From: Chitinophaga pinensis
Lineage (GTDB): Bacteria; Bacteroidota; Bacteroidia; SXHM01
Assembly (NCBI GenBank): GCA_945889235.1
Contig: CAMDBK010000228.1
Coordinates: 1-5,089 of the forward strand
Direction of reading: 5' to 3'
DNA length: 5,089 nucleotides
Positions 1 through 5,089 of the stretch are shown in pieces; within the stretch, counting starts at the first letter, position 1, and each line of letters opens with the position of its first letter. The notes below the pieces were generated by a model. It had not been told where the DNA came from, ran no database searches, and saw only the letters and a list, made by a program, of their open reading frames with translations. Position numbers and translations under genes: made by a program.

Positions 1-354
1 TACAAACATAAAGGCGAAGACATTGCTCCTGAAAAAATCAATCTTTCAGAGTTCATAGCCGTGAAAGGTTTGAAAGCAATCGGCAATCGCCTCTCAGCAT
101 ATAAAGTTAAGAGTGTTGATTTGTTGGAACCTTTACCATATGACGAGCCTGTTGTGGAAGACACAACTGAGGTTGACCTGACAGCAGATTCACTTGCGCT
201 TGAAATACCGATTGATGAGGAAGACATTGAACCGGTTTCAAAAGAGGTAATACAAAAACTGCAGGCCGCAGTGAAGAAAGAAAAACCTGCTGAAAAGAAA
301 AAGAAAGGTGATAAACCTTCAGAACAACAACAGTTGGGATTGGAGTTGGAATAG
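1..354 (+). CDS. parC: DNA topoisomerase IV subunit A (3' end only)
   Basis: This is the last 117 residues of a protein whose start lies left of the window; frame 1 is open from the first base to a TAG stop. The segment SEFIAVKGLKAIGNRLS (residues 16-32) matches, from memory, the end of the C-terminal DNA-wrapping domain in Bacteroidota topoisomerase IV A subunits. This subunit carries the DNA-cleaving tyrosine and works with ParE in the cytoplasm to decatenate daughter chromosomes. The catalytic region is outside the window. After the conserved segment comes a low-complexity tail: acidic (about residues 49-79), then lysine-rich (about 92-105), ending in QQQLGLELE. The GTG at 61 opens a shorter frame but is internal, because the homology continues upstream of it. 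GyrA is the main alternative; the FIAVKG segment and the charged tail favour ParC. uvrA follows on the same strand 41 bases later, so co-transcription is possible. Confidence 0.82.
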   Translation, partial: YKHKGEDIAPEKINLSEFIAVKGLKAIGNRLSAYKVKSVDLLEPLPYDEPVVEDTTEVDLTADSLALEIPIDEEDIEPVSKEVIQKLQAAVKKEKPAEKKKKGDKPSEQQQLGLELE

Positions 355-395
355 TATTTATCCCATAACTTCGCATCCCATTTCTGTTTTCTGCT

Positions 396-3206
396 ATGCC
401 TGTTGTTAAAGATATTGAGCGCTTAAGTCCCAAAGAATACATCATCATAAAAGGTGCGCGGGTTCATAATCTCAAGAATATAAGTCTTGCCATTCCTCAC
501 AAAAAACTTGTTGTTATAACAGGGCTTTCCGGTTCAGGAAAATCTTCTCTTGCTTTTGATACGCTCTATGCTGAAGGTCAACGCAGATATGTAGAAAGCC
601 TTTCTGCATATGCACGACAGTTTCTTGGAAAGATTGATAAACCCGAAGTAGATTATATAAAAGGAATTGTTCCTGCCATTGCCATTGAGCAAAAAGTGAA
701 TACAGTAAATCCGCGCTCAACCGTTGGGACAAGCACTGAGATTTACGATTACATTAAATTGCTTTTTGCACGAATAGGAAAAACCTATTCACCTGTTTCA
801 GGGAAAATAGTGAAGAGAGAAACCACAACCGATGTAGTGGATTATGTGCTGTCACTTCCTGCGGAAACTAAGGTGATGCTTATTGCACCAGTGAAAGTAA
901 AGAAGCCGATAAATATCGGCTTCAAAGAGCATGTGGAAACATTGATAAGGCAAGGGTTTACACGTGTGAAAACCGGAGAAGAAATTATACGGCTTGAAGA
1001 GTTTGCAAAAACAAAAACGATTCCGACAACTATTAATTTATTGATCGACCGCTTTGCCGTAAACACAAATGATGCAGAACTTTCCAGCCGCATTGCTGAT
1101 TCTGTTGAGACGGCTTTTTTTGAAGGCGGTGGTGATTGCATTATTGAACAAGTAAATGAAGGCGAAAAACCAATAGCACGAACTTTTTCCAACCGTTTTG
1201 AAGCCGATGGAATTTCATTTGAAGAGCCATCCGTAAATCTCTTTGCTTTCAATAATCCTTATGGTGCCTGCAAAAAGTGTGAAGGTTTCGGCAGTATTAT
1301 CGGTATTGATGAAGATTTAGTTGTTCCTGATAAAAGCAAATCTGTATTTGATGAAGCCATTGTTTGCTGGCGTGGAGAGAGCATGAGCGAGTGGAAAGAT
1401 TATTTCATCAAGGCTGCTTATAAATTCAAGTTCCCGATTCATAAACCTTATTTTGAGTTGAGTGATGAGCAGAAAGATTTGTTATGGAACGGAAACAAAG
1501 AACTGGAAGGCATTTATGCGTTCTTCCGTTATTTGGAATCAAAGAGTTATAAAATACAATACCGTGTTATGTTGTCGCGCTACCGTGGCAGAACGCTTTG
1601 TCCTGATTGCAAAGGAACACGCCTGCGCAAAGATGCAAACTATGTGAAGATAGGAGGGAAGTCGGTGAGCGAATTGATGCTGATGCCGGTGAATGAGTTG
1701 CTGCCATTTTTTTCTGTGTTGAAATTAAATGAACACGACACAACCGTTGCCAAGCGATTAATGAAAGAGATTGTCTCTCGTTTGCAATTTCTGGAAGATG
1801 TTGGCTTGGGTTATTTAACACTGAACAGGCTTTCTTCAACACTTTCCGGTGGCGAGTCGCAACGTATTAATCTGGCTTCCTCATTGGGAAGCAGCCTGGT
1901 GGGGTCACTTTATATTCTTGATGAACCAAGCATTGGATTGCATCCGAGAGATACAGAAAGATTGATTAAAATCTTGAAATCATTACGTGATATTGGCAAC
2001 ACAGTAATTGTGGTAGAGCATGATGAAGAAATTATGCGTGCCTCTGATTTGCTGATTGACATTGGTCCAGAAGCAGGAACCGGAGGAGGAAATGTTGTTT
2101 TTATTGGCGACCAAAAAGATATTCTGAAAGAAGAAAAGAGCATTACAGCACGCTACCTTACAGGAAAAGAAAAGATTGAATTACCTGCAAAACGCAGAAC
2201 ATCTAAATCATTAATTACTTTAAAAGGTGTTCGTGAAAATAATCTCAAGAACATAGATGTTTCTTTTCCTTTAAATACACTTTGTGTTATTACAGGTGTA
2301 AGCGGTTCAGGAAAAAGTTCGTTGGTGCGCAGTGTGTTATATCCTGCGTTGAAAAAAATATTTGCAGGTGTCTCCGGTAAGCCCGGACAGTTTGATAAAC
2401 TGGAAGGCGACATTCATAAATTAAAAGCTGTAGAGTTTGTTGATCAGAACCCGATTGGTCGTTCTTCGCGCAGTAATCCTGTTACGTATATTAAAGTGTA
2501 TGATGATATCCGCACCTTGTTTAGTAATCAGCAATTGGCAAAGTTTCGCGGGTATGGTCCGGGATTTTTTTCTTTCAACGTGGAAGGCGGTCGCTGTGAT
2601 GTGTGTGATGGTGAAGGTGAGGTTTTGATTGAAATGCAGTTTATGGCTGACATTCATTTGCCTTGTGATAACTGTAATGGCAAACGCTTTAAACAAGACA
2701 TTCTTGAAATTACGTTCAAGGAAAAAAACATTGCTGACATTTTGGATATGACTGTTGATGAAGCCATGGAATTCTTTGAAAAAAATGATGCACGTATTGC
2801 CGCACAATTGCGGCCTTTGTTAGATGTAGGTTTAGGCTACGTAAAACTCGGACAAAGCAGCAGCACACTGAGTGGAGGAGAAGCGCAACGGATAAAACTT
2901 GCATCGTTCATTGGCAAAGGAGTTAAGGCAGATAAAACCTTATTCATCTTTGATGAACCCACAACAGGCTTGCATTTCCACGACATCAAAAAACTATTGA
3001 AAGCATTTGAAATGCTGTTGCAAAATGGACACTCACTCGTTATTATTGAACATAACCCCGATGTGATTAAATGTGCCGATTATGTTATTGACCTTGGACC
3101 CGAAGGCGGTAAACAAGGCGGAAATCTTGTGTTTTCAGGCACACCTGAGGAATTGGTTAAATGTAAAGGTTCTTATACAGGGCACGCGTTGAAAGGAAAA
3201 GTTTAA
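396..3206 (+). CDS. uvrA: UvrABC excinuclease subunit A (UvrA)
   Basis: UvrA is the dimeric ATPase that finds bulky DNA lesions and loads UvrB in nucleotide excision repair. The 936 residues match the usual family length. Both ABC ATPase halves are intact. Half I has Walker A GLSGSGKSS (43-51), signature LSGGESQR (483-490), Walker B YILDEPS (506-512) and H-loop H542. Half II has Walker A GVSGSGKSS (634-642), signature LSGGEAQR (825-832), Walker B FIFDEPT (850-856) and H-loop H886. The UvrB-binding region lies at about 130-245. The C-terminal zinc finger is complete (C734, C737, C757, C760), and CxxC pairs at 292/295 and 402/405 could form a second site. The CxxH/C near 130 and the CxxC near 268 that E. 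coli-type UvrA carries are both absent. The ATG at 396 sits 14 residues before the first conserved strand, YIIIKGARVHNLKNI; no Shine-Dalgarno motif precedes it. The 41-base gap after parC shows no clear promoter. The stop is 5 bases from that of the convergent oxidoreductase gene. Confidence 0.97.
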   Translation: MPVVKDIERLSPKEYIIIKGARVHNLKNISLAIPHKKLVVITGLSGSGKSSLAFDTLYAEGQRRYVESLSAYARQFLGKIDKPEVDYIKGIVPAIAIEQKVNTVNPRSTVGTSTEIYDYIKLLFARIGKTYSPVSGKIVKRETTTDVVDYVLSLPAETKVMLIAPVKVKKPINIGFKEHVETLIRQGFTRVKTGEEIIRLEEFAKTKTIPTTINLLIDRFAVNTNDAELSSRIADSVETAFFEGGGDCIIEQVNEGEKPIARTFSNRFEADGISFEEPSVNLFAFNNPYGACKKCEGFGSIIGIDEDLVVPDKSKSVFDEAIVCWRGESMSEWKDYFIKAAYKFKFPIHKPYFELSDEQKDLLWNGNKELEGIYAFFRYLESKSYKIQYRVMLSRYRGRTLCPDCKGTRLRKDANYVKIGGKSVSELMLMPVNELLPFFSVLKLNEHDTTVAKRLMKEIVSRLQFLEDVGLGYLTLNRLSSTLSGGESQRINLASSLGSSLVGSLYILDEPSIGLHPRDTERLIKILKSLRDIGNTVIVVEHDEEIMRASDLLIDIGPEAGTGGGNVVFIGDQKDILKEEKSITARYLTGKEKIELPAKRRTSKSLITLKGVRENNLKNIDVSFPLNTLCVITGVSGSGKSSLVRSVLYPALKKIFAGVSGKPGQFDKLEGDIHKLKAVEFVDQNPIGRSSRSNPVTYIKVYDDIRTLFSNQQLAKFRGYGPGFFSFNVEGGRCDVCDGEGEVLIEMQFMADIHLPCDNCNGKRFKQDILEITFKEKNIADILDMTVDEAMEFFEKNDARIAAQLRPLLDVGLGYVKLGQSSSTLSGGEAQRIKLASFIGKGVKADKTLFIFDEPTTGLHFHDIKKLLKAFEMLLQNGHSLVIIEHNPDVIKCADYVIDLGPEGGKQGGNLVFSGTPEELVKCKGSYTGHALKGKV
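902..923. repeat. Perfect 10-bp inverted repeat inside uvrA
   Basis: The arms GAAGCCGATA (902-911) and TATCGGCTTC (914-923) are exact reverse complements separated by AA. As RNA this would fold into a 9-bp stem with a 4-base loop. It lies in the region encoding the UvrB-binding domain (codons K169 to F176), keeps the reading frame and has no T-run after it, so it does not look like an intrinsic terminator. A function as an operator or mRNA structure is possible but unproven. Confidence 0.6.
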
Positions 3207-3220
3207 AAAAACTATCCCTT
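3193..3220. terminator. Weak symmetric hairpin across the convergent stop codons
   Basis: An imperfect inverted repeat is centred between the two convergent genes: AAGG (3193-3196) with CCTT (3217-3220), a 3x3 internal loop, then AGTTT (3200-3204) with AAACT (3209-3213) around an AAAA loop. It covers both stop codons and could act from either side as a bidirectional terminator. The stem is short and AT-rich, and no T-run follows it on either strand, so the call is tentative. Confidence 0.22.
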
Positions 3221-4489
3221 ATATAAAGCAGCAGCCTTTTTCAACTCTATTAAACGCTCAGAATCAGGTGCAATTTTTTCAACTGCATTTACAGAAGACA
3301 AAATAGCGTCTTCATGTGAGCCGATATCGTGTGTATAATCACCTCCTAAATAAACATTATTGATTCCCTGAACTGTTGCAAGTTGATTTTGCAACTGATA
3401 AAATTCAGGCGTTTCACAAGGCAGCCACCACTCTGAAGTATGATGCAGATTTTTCGGTAAACCATTGTCAGGATTTATGTAACTGCAAAAAATATCTTCG
3501 TTATTTTTTGAGCCATGCCAGATGGTTGCATAAGAATCAACTCCATTGAAAGTTACGTTTACTACCGACCAGTCTTTTCTGTCGGGCGGCATTAAAGAAA
3601 CATCTGAATGTGTTGCAAGCGTTGCTTTGTAACACTTAAATTGATTAAGAATTTCAAATGCCTGATTATAATCAATGCTGTTCTTCAGCAGCATTGCCGA
3701 ATCTCTTGCACCACCTGTGATAATTAATTTATCAAATGAATAGGTGTTGTCTTTTGTAAAAACCTGTACAGTGTTATTTTCTTTATTGAATTCAATTTTC
3801 TGAACTTCGGCATTTAATATAGTTGTGGTTTTCTTTAGATTTTTATGAACGGTGGCGATGTAATTTTTAGTACCACCTTTCATGGTTTTCCAATTGTAGT
3901 ACTGCAATCCTGATGGTTTGTGATATACAATATATTTCATTAACGGGTAAATAGAAAACGTGTTAGTTTCATCATAAGGTGCGCCCCATAACCCCGACAA
4001 TAGCGGCTTAAGGAAGTTCTCTTTAATTTTTTCTGAAACAGATAATCCGTCAATAAAAGTTTTGAAATCAACAGAAGTTTGTTTGTTTGCAACTATTGTT
4101 TTTGCAGCGTTTACAGCTTTGTTAAGGGCTAATAATTCAGGTAATGTAGTTCTGCTAGTAAACATTGCCAGTATATTTCGCGCAGTAACAGGCGGCATAC
4201 AATTTACCTGTTGTTTTGATTGGTTGTAATAAGTCAGTGAAAGAGGAATCCAGTCAAACTCAACACCAACTATATCAAGATAGGCATTGAAATAGGGATA
4301 AATACTTGGTGAAAACCAGGCTGCACCGTCATCAATAATGTGATTTTTTCCGTTTAATATTACTTCAACACTGTGTGTGTGTCCGCCTAAATAATTTCTT
4401 TTTTCAAATAATGTGACATCATGATTTTTATCCAAGAGCCATGCTGCAGACATTCCTGAGCCTCCGCTTCCGATTATTCCAATTCTCAT
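3212..4489 (-). CDS. FAD-dependent oxidoreductase, COG2907-like (predicted NAD/FAD-binding protein)
   Basis: The 425-residue protein opens with a Rossmann dinucleotide-binding fold: MRIGIIGSGGSGMSAAWLL with GxGxxG at 7-12, E29 at the end of the second strand as the likely ribose ligand, and LGGHTHS at 34-40. A second FAD-contacting motif, GGDYTHDIGSHEDAILSS (382-399), lies near the C-terminus, as in amine oxidase/desaturase-like flavoproteins. THSDVSLMP (293-301) and the W168/GG205-206 region (GLWGAP, WKTMKGGTKNY) resemble, from memory, the COG2907 family. The reaction is unknown. There is no signal peptide or membrane segment, so it is probably cytoplasmic. I chose the ATG at 4489 over the in-frame GTG at 4516: the glycine-loop strand begins directly after it, as is usual in this fold, and a promoter box covers the GTG. 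The usual COG2907 companions (DUF1365, cyclopropane-fatty-acid synthase) are not in view. The gene converges on uvrA. Confidence 0.85.
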   Translation of the reverse strand: MRIGIIGSGGSGMSAAWLLDKNHDVTLFEKRNYLGGHTHSVEVILNGKNHIIDDGAAWFSPSIYPYFNAYLDIVGVEFDWIPLSLTYYNQSKQQVNCMPPVTARNILAMFTSRTTLPELLALNKAVNAAKTIVANKQTSVDFKTFIDGLSVSEKIKENFLKPLLSGLWGAPYDETNTFSIYPLMKYIVYHKPSGLQYYNWKTMKGGTKNYIATVHKNLKKTTTILNAEVQKIEFNKENNTVQVFTKDNTYSFDKLIITGGARDSAMLLKNSIDYNQAFEILNQFKCYKATLATHSDVSLMPPDRKDWSVVNVTFNGVDSYATIWHGSKNNEDIFCSYINPDNGLPKNLHHTSEWWLPCETPEFYQLQNQLATVQGINNVYLGGDYTHDIGSHEDAILSSVNAVEKIAPDSERLIELKKAAALYKG

Positions 4490-4515
4490 ATACAGGTTGA
4501 TTTTGTTGTTTTGCA

Positions 4516-4523
4516 CAAACGTA
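4516..4523 (-). promoter_or_regulatory. Candidate Bacteroidota -7 promoter box for the oxidoreductase gene
   Basis: Read leftwards the site is TACGTTTG, an exact match to the TAnnTTTG -7 consensus of Bacteroidota primary sigma-factor promoters. About 19-20 bases upstream there is only a T-rich stretch rather than a clear TTTG -33 element. Transcription would begin near 4508-4510, giving a leader of about 20 bases before the ATG at 4489. The upstream GTG (4514-4516) would then lie outside the transcript. Confidence 0.45.
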
Positions 4524-4566
4524 ACAAAATAACAAGGTCTTAAAAATGGAAATGAAATAGTATCTT

Positions 4567-4595
4567 AAAAAAATTATTTATTGGCAGGAATAAAT
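4567..4595 (-). terminator. Candidate weak terminator at the end of the unknown gene
   Basis: Read leftwards, ATTTATT (4595-4589) and AATAAAT (4582-4576) can form a 7-bp stem around a 6-base loop, CCTGCC. Two bases later comes a run of seven T (4573-4567). The order stem, short gap, T-run fits an intrinsic terminator, and the stem overlaps the last codons and stop of the gene. The stem has only A-T pairs and is therefore weak. Confidence 0.3.
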
Positions 4596-5089
4596 TTTTG
4601 AGTGAATTCCTGTACCTGATACCAGGGGCCTTTTGCTCCGGTATTTGTTTGGTAATTCATTCCGCTCATGGCTCGGCCTCCCATTACTCCCGCAGCTCCC
4701 ATAGGAGCTTGTGTACTGCCTGTAACGTGTGGTTTTTTCATGGCGCCAATTTCAACATGCAAAATAATTTCATTCACTAAATCTTTTGCAGAATAGTTGT
4801 TCCCGTATAGTTCAGTAAAAGGAATTGCCAGTTCATAAATCATCGTATTATTTTCATTCCAGTTGATAGCAGTTTTTATTGCAGAACTGTCATTTATGGG
4901 AATCATTCCGTTGTGCAGGGCAAATCCCTCGGCAATCATCATTATTGTCTGCATCCTGAAATTATTTTTCAATAATTCCATGTCAGGTGTGTGTTCCGGA
5001 CCCGCTTCTTCATCTCCTGAATGCGGAAGAGGATAGCTAAGTGTAGCATTACGTTTTATTTTCCCTTTAACGGTTATAAAGGTTTTCAT
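4574..5089 (-). CDS. Hypothetical protein with Gly/Met-rich segment, probably 5'-truncated by the window
   Basis: I do not recognise this gene with certainty. The visible part is 171 residues ending at a TAA. An ATG lies exactly at the window edge (5087-5089), so it may be an internal methionine; the basic beginning (MKTFITVKGKIKRNATLSYPLP) reads more like the middle of a domain than an N-terminus, and it has no signal peptide. Residues 1-120 look like an alpha/beta or beta-sandwich domain, with a hydrophobic strand INWNENNTMIYELAIPFTELYG at 75-96 (key residues W77, Y85, P90). The YELAIPF strand loosely recalls CBM9/DOMON-like carbohydrate-binding folds, but this is weak. Residues 124-153 are low complexity, rich in Gly, Ala, Met and Thr, followed by an aromatic and basic tail ending KFIPANK. 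I have a general impression that similar proteins occur in Bacteroidota, often exported, but cannot name a family. It lies upstream of the oxidoreductase gene on the same strand. Confidence 0.7.
   Translation of the reverse strand: MKTFITVKGKIKRNATLSYPLPHSGDEEAGPEHTPDMELLKNNFRMQTIMMIAEGFALHNGMIPINDSSAIKTAINWNENNTMIYELAIPFTELYGNNYSAKDLVNEIILHVEIGAMKKPHVTGSTQAPMGAAGVMGGRAMSGMNYQTNTGAKGPWYQVQEFTQKFIPANK

Noticed and set aside
355..395. Possible uvrA promoter in the parC-uvrA gap
   Set aside because: The 41 bases contain no TAnnTTTG box with a spaced TTTG, no LexA-like palindrome and no riboswitch-like structure that I could see.
107..448. Open frame of 113 codons on the minus strand across the parC-uvrA junction
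   Set aside because: It overlaps two well-supported genes on the other strand and has no domain-like content.
842..1252. Open frame of 136 codons on the minus strand within uvrA
   Set aside because: It is antisense to the UvrB-binding domain, its serine/phenylalanine-rich translation is typical of a reversed frame, and it shows no motif.
2421..2807. Open frame of 128 codons on the minus strand within uvrA
   Set aside because: It lies wholly antisense to conserved UvrA coding sequence, has no recognisable domain and is best explained as a shadow of the real frame.
2799..2814. GC-rich hairpin GCCGCA/TGCGGC in uvrA
   Set aside because: The stem is only 6 bp, there is no T-run, and it lies in a conserved coding region; expected by chance.
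3673..3696. 8-bp inverted repeat CAATGCTG/CAGCATTG in the oxidoreductase gene
   Set aside because: Arms of this length with an 8-base spacer are expected about once by chance in a window this size, and it is internal to coding sequence.
4688..4705. Small hairpin AGCTCC/GGAGCT in the unknown gene
   Set aside because: A 6-bp stem in the repetitive Gly/Ala-coding part, with no terminator T-run; likely a by-product of composition.
1..5089. Mobile element, CRISPR array, tRNA/rRNA or defence system
   Set aside because: No spaced direct repeats, transposase motifs, cloverleaf sequences or nuclease/defence domains were seen on either strand.

Overview
The window looks like ordinary chromosomal sequence from a member of the Bacteroidota. 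Four things suggest this: the topoisomerase IV subunit A tail and the UvrA resemble Bacteroidota versions, starts lack Shine-Dalgarno motifs, base composition is AT-leaning, and one upstream region carries a perfect TAnnTTTG-type -7 promoter box. The genus cannot be fixed from the sequence alone.

Layout: the left half is read rightwards. It holds the 3' end of a type II topoisomerase A subunit gene (most likely parC, positions 1-354). After a 41-base gap comes a complete uvrA (396-3206), the damage-recognition ATPase of nucleotide excision repair. The right half is read leftwards. It holds a complete FAD-dependent oxidoreductase of the COG2907 type (3212-4489), preceded by the 3' part of an unrecognised gene that runs to the window edge (4574-5089). 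uvrA and the oxidoreductase gene converge, with only 5 bases between their stop codons. No stretch longer than 84 bases lacks a gene.

parC and uvrA both act on DNA (decatenation and damage repair) and could be co-transcribed, but nothing shows that they are functionally coupled. The oxidoreductase and the unknown gene share a strand. However, a candidate weak terminator and a candidate promoter between them suggest separate transcription. The reaction of the oxidoreductase and the role of the unknown protein cannot be read from the sequence.

No mobile element, CRISPR array, RNA gene or defence-like cassette is visible, and I found no evidence of an undescribed multi-gene system. The points most worth checking are the paired loss of zinc ligands in UvrA, a perfect 10-bp inverted repeat inside uvrA, the promoter box that settles the oxidoreductase start, and the unidentified Gly/Met-rich protein at the right edge.
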